This document shows positions 29,593 to 38,541 of a DNA stretch of 64,000 nt, in pieces. The stretch's first letter is position 1. Each line of letters starts with the position of its first letter. This DNA comes from Nitrosomonas sp. Nm34 (GTDB taxonomy: Bacteria > Pseudomonadota > Gammaproteobacteria > Burkholderiales > Nitrosomonadaceae). Both the position numbers and the translations under genes were made by a program. The notes beneath the pieces are model-generated. The model worked only from the letters and a program-made list of their open reading frames with translations, had not been told where the DNA came from and did no database searches. Location of the stretch: positions 62,001 to 126,000 of the forward strand of contig NZ_FORD01000004.1 in assembly GCF_900113925.1 (NCBI RefSeq), written 5' to 3'.

Positions 29593-31419
29593 TCAGTGCC
29601 CCGCGTATAAGCGCTCGATCTCAGTCTTGTAGCGCTCCAGAATTTTTGACCGCTTCAATTTCAGAGTAGGTGTCAGCATTTCATTTGCCACTGTCCACGG
29701 CTCATGGATTAAAGCTACACGATATACTTGGGCATACCCTGGAAATTCATGGATTTGCTGGCCAATCATCTCCAATACAATTTCTTCTGCTTGCTCATTT
29801 TTCGCCAGTTGCTGCGGGTCGGTTGACACTTGGCACTGGGCAGCAACACTTTCCAAGCCACGCCTGCTCAGTACCACCAATGCACTCAAATAAGAGCGTC
29901 CTTCACCAATGATCATAACTTGCTCGAACAGAGGATTTCGCAAAATAGCCGCTTCCATATCGGCTGGGGGCACCTTTTCACCCGTGGAGGTCACGATAAT
30001 ATCTTTTATACGTCCAGTAATTGTGATGTACCCTTGTTCATCGATACTGGCAATATCCCCCGAATTCAGCCAACCATCATCAGAAATGATTGCTCGGGTC
30101 GCTTCCGGATTATTCCAGTAGCCAAGCATGACATTAGGGCCGCGAATCAGCAGGTCACCGTGCTCTCCGAGCTTGACTTCCACCCCCGGGATAGGCAAAC
30201 CCACACTGGAGGGCAAGTTATTAGCCAGGCGATTAGCACAAACCACTGGACTTGTTTCTGTCATCCCATACCCTTGCAATATCGGTAATCCTAAGCCAAT
30301 GAAGACACGTGAAATCTCAGGCGAGAGCGCTGCTCCCCCACTTAGCGCCAACTGTAGCCGCCCACCCAGCTTATCCATCAGTTTACGTGCTACCAGCTTA
30401 TCCAGCAATGGCCATAGCAAATGAGACCAGTGCCAGGAATCACGCCCTTGCTGATGCTCAAATCGGCTGTAACCGACTTCTACCGCCAGATTGAACAGTT
30501 TTTTAGCTAGCGCTGGCCCCTCATCCAATTTGGCGCGTATGCCTGCATATACTCGCTCATAGATACGTGGCACCGAAACCAGGACAGATGGACGAATTGT
30601 GAGCAAATCCTCCTGCAACTGTTGAATCGAGCGAGCATAAGCGATGGTGGCGCCACACATCATGGGCACATAATAGCCAGCTGTGCGCTCAAATGTATGA
30701 GACAGGGGCAAAAACGAAAGCAGCAGATCATCGGATGTCACGTTCACGACCTGAGCAGAAGCGTATGCATTGGTCAGGATATTATGATGGCTGAGCATCA
30801 CGCCTTTGGGATGCCCCGTTGTGCCCGAAGTATAGATGATCGTTACCAGTGCATGCGGGTCGTTAGTCTGATGAGGGATATCGCCCGCTTGCTCCGGCAA
30901 CCACTTGCTCATCGCGATCACCCGATCGTCTACCTGAATTGCCTCCTGCTCGGACAAAGTAATGATTACGATACGCAACAATTTGCTGAGGTGCTCCTGT
31001 TTTACCAGAGAAAATGCTTCCCATTGCGCCAATTCCTCTACTAACAGCAGCTTAACACCAGCATTCTGCAGGCAGTAAGCTGCATTTTCAGCACGATCCT
31101 CTGTGTAAAGCGGCACCACCACCAAACCCAATCCAATCGCTGCCTGTTCGAACATTATCCACTGGTGGCAATTTCGCGACATCACCGCGACCCGATCGCC
31201 AGGAGTCAAGTTTTCCCGCGACAAGGCAGTTTGCCAGCGCATGACTCCTTGTGCCATCTCAGACCAAGTGTAATCACGCCATTTCTCACTCGCCACATCA
31301 AAATCGCGATAAGCCACTGATTCGGCAGAGCGACGTACTCGTTCTTTGAATAAGCCATCCAGGGTTTTAGCCACTTCTACCGGAATGACATCTGTCTTGC
31401 TGTGCGGATGATTTGCCAC
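29593..31419 (-). CDS. Long-chain acyl-CoA synthetase (AMP-forming)
   Basis: A 608-residue ANL-superfamily ligase activating fatty acids to acyl-CoA. The P-loop IIYTSGTTGHPKGVMLSHHN, motif A4/A5 LSGGAALSPEI and QGYGMTETSPVV, and the adenylate-binding DGWLNSGDIASIDEQGYI and GRIKDIIV are all present. GEKVPP carries the usual position of the C-terminal hinge. The start was set at GTG 31419, which has GGGAG five bases upstream. A longer in-frame ATG at 31518 would overlap fadE and lacks a ribosome-binding site. It is encoded 52 bases after the FadE-like gene. The length and lack of a signal peptide fit FadD15-type ligases. Confidence 0.9.
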   Translation of the reverse strand: MANHPHSKTDVIPVEVAKTLDGLFKERVRRSAESVAYRDFDVASEKWRDYTWSEMAQGVMRWQTALSRENLTPGDRVAVMSRNCHQWIMFEQAAIGLGLVVVPLYTEDRAENAAYCLQNAGVKLLLVEELAQWEAFSLVKQEHLSKLLRIVIITLSEQEAIQVDDRVIAMSKWLPEQAGDIPHQTNDPHALVTIIYTSGTTGHPKGVMLSHHNILTNAYASAQVVNVTSDDLLLSFLPLSHTFERTAGYYVPMMCGATIAYARSIQQLQEDLLTIRPSVLVSVPRIYERVYAGIRAKLDEGPALAKKLFNLAVEVGYSRFEHQQGRDSWHWSHLLWPLLDKLVARKLMDKLGGRLQLALSGGAALSPEISRVFIGLGLPILQGYGMTETSPVVCANRLANNLPSSVGLPIPGVEVKLGEHGDLLIRGPNVMLGYWNNPEATRAIISDDGWLNSGDIASIDEQGYITITGRIKDIIVTSTGEKVPPADMEAAILRNPLFEQVMIIGEGRSYLSALVVLSRRGLESVAAQCQVSTDPQQLAKNEQAEEIVLEMIGQQIHEFPGYAQVYRVALIHEPWTVANEMLTPTLKLKRSKILERYKTEIERLYAGH

Positions 31420-31471
31420 GTTTTCTCCCTGTTTATATTGACCATACTGTTCGTAGAAATTCTGCCCTGTT

Positions 31472-33796
31472 TTATGATGTCGTATCTGTTGCTTTCCCAA
31501 AATCAGGCGGAAAATCATCGACCATAATCACGCGACGTCGCAAGACCTTCATTTTTTCGAGTAATGCCGCTTCTTCTTGATTAATAATACCGCGCTCCAG
31601 TGCCTCGGTTACTCTCCTATCTTTGGATGAAGTCAATTGGCCTGTCTTAATAGCGTTGCGCAATTTTATCTCGATGGCGTCGCATGCCACGGCACATTCC
31701 ATAGCCTGCTCAAGATGCGCCAAAGGCTCTTTGTCAGCTGTAGGAACATACATTCCTGCTGTCAGACGATCACGCACTTCACCAGGCTCCAGAATCAGTC
31801 GAGCAACTGTATGCGAAAGTGCATCGGAGGGTGGTGCAAACCGCATCCCTAATGGGAACACCAGTATTCGCATCATCCAATGCATCAACCAGTTTCCCGG
31901 AAAGTTCTTCAGCAATTCATCGAAGGTTTGCTGAATACGATAGCGTGCATCCTGGATTGACCAATGCAACAGCGGCAAATCTGCAACAGGTCGTCCCTCA
32001 TCTTCAAAACGCTTCAGTGTTGCAGAGCACAAATACAGCATACTGAGAATATCGCCGAGTCGTGCAGATATCCTTTCCTTCCGTTTGAGTGCTCCGCCCA
32101 GCTTTAGCATGGCAATATCGGTCACTAAAGCAAACGCAGCGGAAAAGCGCGTCAATTGCCGGTAATAATCGGCGGTATCATTCAAAACACCCTCTGGTAC
32201 TCCTTTAATATATTTGCTGCCTAAACCGAAGAAAAAACTTCGCAAGATATTACGCAGACTAAAGCCAATATGTCCCATCAGTGCCCGATCAAATGCAACC
32301 GAAGCCTGTTTTTTGTCCGGATCATTCGCTGCATTGATTTCTTGTAATACATAGGGATGGCCACGTATTGCACCCTGACCGAAAATGATCATATTGCGCG
32401 TCAAAATATTGGCACCTTCGACCGTAATACCGACTGGAATCTGCTGATAAGTGCGGGCTAAATAGTTGCTTGGCCCCATACAAATGCCTTTGCCACCGTG
32501 GATATCCATGGCATCATTAATCGCCTGACGGCTACGCTCGGTCAAATGATATTTAACGATAGCTGAAATCACCGATGGTTTTTCACCGAGATCCACTGCA
32601 CCAGCAGTCATGACTCTGGCCGCATCCATCATGTAGGTGTTGCCAGCAATGCGTGCCAGCACTTCTTCCACTCCTTCAAAGAACCCAATAGGGGTCTTAA
32701 ATTGCACGCGCACCCGACCGTATGCACCACCTGTGCGGGCAGCCAGTTTGGCTGCCCCGGTACTGGTAGCGGGCAGGGAAATCGACCGTCCGGCAGCCAG
32801 GCAGTTCATCAACATCCGCCAGCCGTTACCCACTCCCTCATGTCCACCGATTACCCACTCCATGGGAATGAATACATCCTTGCCAGAATTTGGACCATTC
32901 TGAAACGCTCCGTTCAACGGAAAATGACGACGGCCGATATTCACACCTGGCGTTTGAGTAGGAATTAAAGCCAGGGTAATACCCAGATCTTCTTGATCGC
33001 CAAATAATTTATCTGGATCACGTAGCCTGAAGGCCAATCCCAGGATAGTGGCAACCGGCCCCAACGTAATGTAACGTTTCTCCCAGGTAACGCGCATGCC
33101 GAGCACATCTTGCTGACCGTTATACTCACCTCGACATACAATTCCCAGATCAGGGATGGATCCAGCATCAGAACCTGCTTCTGGTCCGGTCAAGGCAAAA
33201 CAAGGCACTTCAATACCTTTCGCCAAACGAGGTAGATAATAGTTTTTCTGCTCCTCAGTCCCGTAATGCAATAGTAATTCAGCTGGACCCAACGAATTGG
33301 GCACCATGACCGTTACAGCTGCCGTGTTACTGCGCGAGCCGATTTTCATCACTACCTCAGAATGCGCCAATGCCGAAAAGCCATACCCTTCATATTCCTT
33401 CGGAATAATCAAACCGAAGAATCCATTATCTTTAATGAATTGCCAGACATGGGGTGGCAAATCATAGCGCTCGTGGGTAATATGCCATTCATCCAGCATC
33501 GTACAAAGTTGCTCAACGGGACCATCCAGAAATGCTTTTTCCTCCGGGCTGAGCGTAGGTTTGGGATAAGCCAGTAATTTGTGCCAATCTGGTCTACCGC
33601 TAAACAGATCTCCCTCCCACCACACTGTCCCTGCATCGAGCGCCTCCCGCTCAGTCTGTGAAATCTGAGGAAGAATTTTGCGGAAAATTTTCAATATAAA
33701 ATTGGAAACAAGGTTACGACGCAAAAAGGGGATCACCAGAATGATGGCTATGATCCCTATTAACGAAAAAATTAGCAGTAAAAATGACTCAAGCAT
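31472..33796 (-). CDS. fadE: FadE-type acyl-CoA dehydrogenase
   Basis: A 774-residue large-form acyl-CoA dehydrogenase. It has an N-terminal membrane helix (about 3-25), then FGLIIPKEYEGYGFSALAHS, the FAD/substrate region CFALTGPEAGSDAGSIPD (about 198-215), and EGANILTRNMIIFGQGAIRGHPY near 464-485 (read in two parts). A DUF1974-type C-terminal domain typical of proteobacterial FadE follows. It catalyses the first step of beta-oxidation. It is first in a minus-strand unit with the acyl-CoA synthetase and thioesterase. No fadB/fadA is in the window. Confidence 0.93.
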   Translation of the reverse strand: MLESFLLLIFSLIGIIAIILVIPFLRRNLVSNFILKIFRKILPQISQTEREALDAGTVWWEGDLFSGRPDWHKLLAYPKPTLSPEEKAFLDGPVEQLCTMLDEWHITHERYDLPPHVWQFIKDNGFFGLIIPKEYEGYGFSALAHSEVVMKIGSRSNTAAVTVMVPNSLGPAELLLHYGTEEQKNYYLPRLAKGIEVPCFALTGPEAGSDAGSIPDLGIVCRGEYNGQQDVLGMRVTWEKRYITLGPVATILGLAFRLRDPDKLFGDQEDLGITLALIPTQTPGVNIGRRHFPLNGAFQNGPNSGKDVFIPMEWVIGGHEGVGNGWRMLMNCLAAGRSISLPATSTGAAKLAARTGGAYGRVRVQFKTPIGFFEGVEEVLARIAGNTYMMDAARVMTAGAVDLGEKPSVISAIVKYHLTERSRQAINDAMDIHGGKGICMGPSNYLARTYQQIPVGITVEGANILTRNMIIFGQGAIRGHPYVLQEINAANDPDKKQASVAFDRALMGHIGFSLRNILRSFFFGLGSKYIKGVPEGVLNDTADYYRQLTRFSAAFALVTDIAMLKLGGALKRKERISARLGDILSMLYLCSATLKRFEDEGRPVADLPLLHWSIQDARYRIQQTFDELLKNFPGNWLMHWMMRILVFPLGMRFAPPSDALSHTVARLILEPGEVRDRLTAGMYVPTADKEPLAHLEQAMECAVACDAIEIKLRNAIKTGQLTSSKDRRVTEALERGIINQEEAALLEKMKVLRRRVIMVDDFPPDFGKATDTTS

Positions 33797-34130
33797 CTTT
33801 TTTCCTGTAAGAATTGAGAGTCTGATTACACTACCGCAGAAAATACTTGTGTCAAGTATTACTGCGCTGAAGTTCTCAATGGTCTATCAAAATCCCTTTG
33901 AGGTGTTGTAAAATCGACTCATTCCATTTCTAAATCAAATATGACGCGAAGGCGAGCCACAGACAGTATCAATCATACGGCAAGATGAAGCCGACAAAGT
34001 CAGTTGTCAGTTTTGATTTAAAAATGGAATCAGATCATAAACAAAATAATAAGTGTCAATATCTCACTGACCTCTTCACTTGGTGTCATAATACCTATAT
34101 CTATCAGCAATCATCTCATTAGGACTGTAA
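33797..34130. other. Divergent intergenic region fadE / MCE gene
   Basis: 334 bases separating two divergent starts. The palindromic element copy 5 occupies 33922-34029, so any promoter for the plus-strand MCE gene lies in the 100 bases after it. No other feature is recognised. Confidence 0.6.
33922..34029 (-). repeat. TNA-flanked palindromic element (MITE), copy 5
   Basis: A 108-bp copy in inverted orientation, flanked by TCA (33919-33921) and TCA (34030-34032). The left end is a perfect TTCCATTTCTAAATCAAA. A small internal insertion (GTTGTCA) makes it the longest copy. The TCA flanks, different from the common TTA, are strong evidence of target duplication. Confidence 0.92.
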
Positions 34131-35039
34131 ATGGAAAACCGGGCCCATGCACTTGCAGCGGGTTTATTCGTCATTATCCTGGGCATGGCAGCGGCAGCCG
34201 CTATCATGTGGTTTAGCGACCAGAAGATACTGCACGACCACTATATTCTGGTATCGAAAGAAGGTTCCGTGGCAGGATTGAATCCTGAATCCTCAGTTCG
34301 TTTTCGTGGTGTCCCTGTCGGCAAGGTCGAAAACATCAGGTTCGACCCACAGAATCCGAATCTGATCTTAATACGCATCGCCGTGCGTAGCCATGTCGTT
34401 TTTCCAAAAAATATCTATGCACAATTATCTACTCTGGGAATTACTGGACTTGCCTTTATCGAAATGAATATTGAGGGGAAAGAGCCTTCGGATGAACTCC
34501 TCTCCCCTGATGAACGTATTCCTCTGCGCCCTTCTTTTGTCAAAGAACTTTCCACCTCACTAGAAGATTTAGTCAATAATTCCAACCATGCCATCAAACG
34601 CATCAATTCTTTGTTAAATGAACAGAATCAGGAGCAAATCCATACTATTCTGACTGGTCTTGTCCAGGCGATCCGCCGTTACGATAGTTTGGCAGATCAG
34701 CTACAATCAGGCATTCAATCTCTACCTGATTTAACTTCCGAGGTTGGACTTGTGTTTAAGCAGACCAATCAGCTCTTTTCAGATATCAATCAAACTCTGG
34801 GAAAAATCAACCGACAAAACGGTCTGGCAGATAACTTGACACAGAATAGCCGGGAACTTACTGATACTTTACTAAAATTACGAGAAGTCAGCACAGCCAT
34901 TACAGAAAGCTCCTACCATATCAACCGTATGATACTTAAATTAGAAGAACAGCCGCAAAGCTTACTATTTGGTAGCCGTCCTACTTTACCTGGCCCCGGA
35001 GAAAACGGTTTTGTGCCGCCACGGAAGATCATGCCATGA
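34131..35039 (+). CDS. MCE/MlaD domain protein (lipid transport)
   Basis: A 302-residue protein with a single N-terminal membrane helix (about 8-27) and an MCE domain (about 38-117) containing GLNPESSVRFRGVPVGKVENI and GLAFIEMN. A long helical region with Gln/Asn-rich heptads follows (about 140-280). MlaD-family proteins form periplasmic hexameric rings or tubes that carry lipids between membranes, normally with an MlaE permease and MlaF ATPase. Neither is adjacent here: only the lipoprotein partner follows, overlapping by four bases (ATGA). Confidence 0.88.
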   Translation: MENRAHALAAGLFVIILGMAAAAAIMWFSDQKILHDHYILVSKEGSVAGLNPESSVRFRGVPVGKVENIRFDPQNPNLILIRIAVRSHVVFPKNIYAQLSTLGITGLAFIEMNIEGKEPSDELLSPDERIPLRPSFVKELSTSLEDLVNNSNHAIKRINSLLNEQNQEQIHTILTGLVQAIRRYDSLADQLQSGIQSLPDLTSEVGLVFKQTNQLFSDINQTLGKINRQNGLADNLTQNSRELTDTLLKLREVSTAITESSYHINRMILKLEEQPQSLLFGSRPTLPGPGENGFVPPRKIMP

Positions 35040-35647
35040 TCCAATTCGCTATTAAATTCGCTATCGTATTTTTACTGCTTGCTGGCTGTTCACTAGCACC
35101 GCAAAAAAATTCTCCGGTAACCGTCTATGATTTTGGCCTGCAACGCCCTGCAGAGCAGAGCAATCCAGCTCCCTTTAACACAAGTATTTTCGTAGCAGAG
35201 ATTAAAGCTCCTGTATGGTTGGATAACTCAGCAATCCAGTATCGATTTGCCTACCATGATCCGGCACGATCCTATGCCTATGCCGACAGTCGTTGGGCTG
35301 CCTCACCAGCCAAACTGCTTACTCTGCGAATTAAAGATCACCTCATTACCCGGAATGGTATGATCAGTAGCCATGACGGCTTAAAGGCAGACTATGCTTT
35401 ATACATCGAACTCGTGGAATTTACTCAGGTATTTGATAAACCAGACAATAGCCTGGCTATCATTCGCTTGCGCGCTAGCTTGATCGAACGAAATTCACGC
35501 TTATTACTCGCCCAAGAAAACTTCTCTAGCGAACAAGCCGCTCCGTCGGCTGATGCTGCTGGCGCGGTCGCTGCTTTCATTTCAGCAAGTGATGCTGTAT
35601 CGGACAAATTAAGCCAATGGCTTATTCCATTTCTCAATCAAAAATGA
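35036..35647 (+). CDS. ABC-type transport auxiliary lipoprotein (PqiC/DUF330-like)
   Basis: A 203-residue lipoprotein with lipobox LLAGC (Cys about residue 18). A beta-rich body starts VYDFGLQRP, the pattern of the PqiC family (TKYYxL/YDFG), followed by VWLDNSAIQYRF and YADSRWAASPAKLL. PqiC-type proteins sit in the outer membrane and dock MCE tubes. It is translationally coupled to the MCE gene. The last seven codons (IPFLNQK) and the stop come from the palindromic element that begins at 35625. The wild-type end must therefore have been a little different. Confidence 0.83.
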   Translation: MIQFAIKFAIVFLLLAGCSLAPQKNSPVTVYDFGLQRPAEQSNPAPFNTSIFVAEIKAPVWLDNSAIQYRFAYHDPARSYAYADSRWAASPAKLLTLRIKDHLITRNGMISSHDGLKADYALYIELVEFTQVFDKPDNSLAIIRLRASLIERNSRLLLAQENFSSEQAAPSADAAGAVAAFISASDAVSDKLSQWLIPFLNQK

Positions 35648-35725
35648 CGCGGATGCAAGCCGCAGACAGTATCAATCATACAGCAAGGCGAAGCCGACAA
35701 AATCAGTTTTGATTTAGAAATTTAA
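35625..35725 (-). repeat. Palindromic element (MITE), copy 6, inside a coding end
   Basis: A 101-bp inverted-orientation copy that starts within the lipoprotein gene and supplies its final codons and TGA. Flanks are TTA (35622-35624) and TGA (35726-35728), an imperfect duplication. The right terminal repeat has lost GG (TTTGATTTAGAAATTTAA). Confidence 0.9.
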
Positions 35726-35832
35726 TGACGATAGATTTTATAGATGCAACCAAGCAAAATAAGATGAACAAAATTTCATTTCACATCTTTCTGTGACGCA
35801 CTTATGATAATATCCGTCACTTTTAACTTTAT

Positions 35833-35976
35833 ATGCATCACGTGCGCCTACTGTATATCGCTGCTTTCATATCCTTCTGGTTGACTGCTTGTGGAACAAA
35901 AGGGCCGCTCTATCTTCCCCCCAAAGAATCTCCTCCAGCATCACAACCGTCTGAGGAGACACAAAAAAATCAATGA
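35833..35976 (+). CDS. lptM: LptM (YifL)-type small lipoprotein
   Basis: A 47-residue lipoprotein: a short hydrophobic signal, lipobox LTAC (Cys at 20), then GTKGPLYLPPKE, which matches the LptM signature CGxKGPLYxP. LptM helps assemble the LptDE lipopolysaccharide translocon in the outer membrane. Its TGA overlaps the ATG of lysA (ATGA), the standard proteobacterial neighbour. The gene is easily missed because of its length. Confidence 0.9.
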   Translation: MHHVRLLYIAAFISFWLTACGTKGPLYLPPKESPPASQPSEETQKNQ

Positions 35977-37229
35977 GCAAATTTACATCCTTTACCTATC
36001 AACATGATCAACTTTTCGCCGAATCGGCGTCCTTGATCGAGATTGCCAAAGAATTTGGCACGCCCTGCTATGTTTATTCTCGTGCCGCGTTGATGGCTGC
36101 TTATCAAGAATTCGATCGCGCCTTCGCTGGGCGGGATCATCTCATTTGCTATGCAGTCAAAGCCAACTCCAATCTCGCCATCCTCAATATTCTTGCCCGT
36201 CTAGGGAGTGGGTTTGATATTGTTTCCGGCGGCGAATTGCAACGAGTATTAAAAGCGGGTGGAGATCCCCAAAAAATTGTGTTTTCAGGTGTGGGGAAAA
36301 ATCAGGATGAAATGCGTGCAGCCCTTACTGCAGGTATTCTTTGTTTCAATGTCGAATCAGAAATGGAGTTACTGAATCTTAACCAGCTGGCGAAGGAAAT
36401 GAACAAAATTGCGCCAGTAAGCCTTCGAGTTAACCCCGACGTTGATGCTAAAACTCATCCTTATATCTCGACGGGTCTCAAAGAAAATAAATTCGGTATT
36501 CCCATGGCGGAAGCAGAGCGGATTTATCATACTGCCGCACATGAACTGACTCACGTTCGCATCACCGGTCTGGATTGCCATATTGGCTCGCAGCTCACCG
36601 AAATCGACCCATTCATCGAAGCCATTAGCAAAATGCTGGCCCTACTGGACCGTTTGGAGAACCAAGGTATACATATTGAACATCTGGATCTGGGCGGTGG
36701 GCTGGGTATTCGTTATCACCAGGAATCGCCTCCACCCATTAAAGATTATGTCACCGCGCTATGTAGCCGTGTTGGGCAGCGTAAGCAACGCATGCTTATT
36801 GAGCCTGGCCGCTCATTAGTGGGCAATACTGGTTTACTGCTGACGCGTGTTGAATATCTTAAACATGCTCCCCATCGAAATTTTGCTATTGTGGACGCTG
36901 CAATGAATGATCTGATGCGCCCAGCACTGTATGATGCCTACCATGAGATATTGCCGGTCGTTAAAAAATCTGGTGAAGTTAACACTTATCAGGTGGTAGG
37001 GCCTGTCTGTGAGACAGGAGATTTTCTGGGGCACGATCGCCAGCTAAGCTTAACCCAAGATGATTTACTGGCTGTCATGTCAGCCGGTGCCTATGGAATG
37101 AGTATGAGCTCAAATTACAATACTCGGCCACGGGCAGCAGAAATCATGGTGGATGGTCATGCTATCCATTTGATTCGTGCACGAGAAACAATCGAACAAC
37201 TTATTGCTCCTGAAAAGATACTGGACTGA
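35973..37229 (+). CDS. lysA: Diaminopimelate decarboxylase
   Basis: A 418-residue PLP enzyme making L-lysine from meso-diaminopimelate. The PLP lysine is in CYAVKANSNLAIL (about 61). HIGSQL (about 203-208), GGGLGIRY, EPGRSLVGNTG and the substrate-binding CETGDFLG (Cys about 349) are present. Full length. It is coupled to lptM by a 4-base overlap and followed 65 bases later by squalene synthase. Confidence 0.97.
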   Translation: MSKFTSFTYQHDQLFAESASLIEIAKEFGTPCYVYSRAALMAAYQEFDRAFAGRDHLICYAVKANSNLAILNILARLGSGFDIVSGGELQRVLKAGGDPQKIVFSGVGKNQDEMRAALTAGILCFNVESEMELLNLNQLAKEMNKIAPVSLRVNPDVDAKTHPYISTGLKENKFGIPMAEAERIYHTAAHELTHVRITGLDCHIGSQLTEIDPFIEAISKMLALLDRLENQGIHIEHLDLGGGLGIRYHQESPPPIKDYVTALCSRVGQRKQRMLIEPGRSLVGNTGLLLTRVEYLKHAPHRNFAIVDAAMNDLMRPALYDAYHEILPVVKKSGEVNTYQVVGPVCETGDFLGHDRQLSLTQDDLLAVMSAGAYGMSMSSNYNTRPRAAEIMVDGHAIHLIRARETIEQLIAPEKILD

Positions 37230-37294
37230 AATCAGCTATGAATCAGTATAAATAAACTTATTGTTTTTTCACAGTTAGCTGCCTAGATCGATTT

Positions 37295-38356
37295 ATGACG
37301 ACTTATACCATGGCCCACCCTGCCAGCATTGAAGATAATCACTACCAGGAGCACATTCTGCAAGGGGTTTCCCGTACCTTTGCGCTAACCATTCCACAAC
37401 TTCCCCCCTCACTCTATCCAGTCATCGGCAATGCTTATTTATTGTGCCGTATTGTAGATACCGTGGAAGACGATAATGGCTTATCTTCTGAGCAAACCCG
37501 CAAGTTTGCCGAAATGTTTATCCAGGTTGTCAGCGGAAAGGTCGCAGCTGAAGCATTCGCAGAAGCCTTATTTCCCCTGCTTTCTGATCACACCATTCCT
37601 GCCGAACATGATCTGATCAAAAATACGCCTGCGGTCATCCGCATTACGCATAGCTTCAACCCCACTCAACGCAAGGCATTGGAGCGTTGTGTCCGCATCA
37701 TGGGACAAGGCATGGCTGATTATCAGGATACCGAGTCGCTGGCAGGATTAAAGGATCTAGCCGCCCTGAATCAGTATTGTTACCACGTTGCGGGGGTGGT
37801 AGGAGAAATGTTGACCGAACTGTTTTGTGATTATTCGGAAGAAATCAACCTCAATAAACCCGCTCTCATGAAATTGGCCGTTTCCTTCGGCCAAGGGCTG
37901 CAAATGACCAATATCCTGAAAGATATCTGGGAAGATAGAAAGCGCGGCGCATGCTGGTTACCGCAAGATATCTTCAGGGAAAAAGGGTTTGATCTTAATG
38001 AGCTGCAACCAGGATGTACGGATCCACGTTTTGATGAGGGTCTCGGCGTATTAATTGGCATTGCCAAAGCGCATTTACGTAATGCGCTGACTTATACCTG
38101 CATGATCCCGCCCAAAGAAACGGGGATACGCCGCTTCTGCCTGTGGGCATTGGGTATGGCCGTTCTGACGCTGAATAAAATCGATCAGAATCGTTCTTTC
38201 ATTCAAGGTGAGCAAGTCAAGATTTCGCGCAAGAGTGTCAAAGCCACTGTGCTGATTACCAGTGCATTAGCCCGCCAGGATTGGGCATTGCAATGGATAT
38301 TTGCATTGACTTCGCGACATCTGCCAGAAGTTGATCTTCTGGGTAAGAAAGTGTAG
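37295..38356 (+). CDS. Squalene synthase family protein
   Basis: A 353-residue head-to-head prenyltransferase. The first acidic motif is DTVEDD (about 54-59) and the second NILKDIWEDRKRG (about 207-219). SRTFALTIPQL near the start and YCYHVAGVVGEMLTELF (about 156-172) are the substrate-pocket blocks. The length and the VEDD and WLP features resemble the one-enzyme eukaryotic-type squalene synthase (two farnesyl diphosphate to squalene) more than the shorter HpnC/HpnD proteins. With hpnA immediately downstream, squalene for hopanoids is the likely product. A phytoene synthase role cannot be fully excluded. Confidence 0.82.
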   Translation: MTTYTMAHPASIEDNHYQEHILQGVSRTFALTIPQLPPSLYPVIGNAYLLCRIVDTVEDDNGLSSEQTRKFAEMFIQVVSGKVAAEAFAEALFPLLSDHTIPAEHDLIKNTPAVIRITHSFNPTQRKALERCVRIMGQGMADYQDTESLAGLKDLAALNQYCYHVAGVVGEMLTELFCDYSEEINLNKPALMKLAVSFGQGLQMTNILKDIWEDRKRGACWLPQDIFREKGFDLNELQPGCTDPRFDEGLGVLIGIAKAHLRNALTYTCMIPPKETGIRRFCLWALGMAVLTLNKIDQNRSFIQGEQVKISRKSVKATVLITSALARQDWALQWIFALTSRHLPEVDLLGKKV

Positions 38357-38375
38357 AAGAATCGCTCGCTTTTAA

Positions 38376-38476
38376 TTCCATTTTCAAATCAAACATGACT
38401 TGGAGGCGAACCGTAGACAGTATCAATCATACGGCAGAGAAATGCCAACAAAGTGAATTTTGATTTATAAATGGAA
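38376..38476 (-). repeat. TNA-flanked palindromic element (MITE), copy 7
   Basis: A 101-bp inverted-orientation copy between squalene synthase and hpnA, flanked by TAA (38373-38375) and TAA (38477-38479). Ends are TTCCATTTTCAAATCAAA and TTTGATTTATAAATGGAA. It splits what would otherwise be a continuous same-strand unit. Confidence 0.92.
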
Positions 38477-38541
38477 TAACAGGATGGAGAGAACGAAAAT
38501 AAGCTTAACTTCATATTTTCTGTAACGGTTTAAGGTCCACT

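Noticed and set aside
31420..31518. A longer start for the acyl-CoA synthetase
   Set aside because: It overlaps the fadE 3' end and has no ribosome-binding site, while GTG 31419 has GGGAG at a good spacing.
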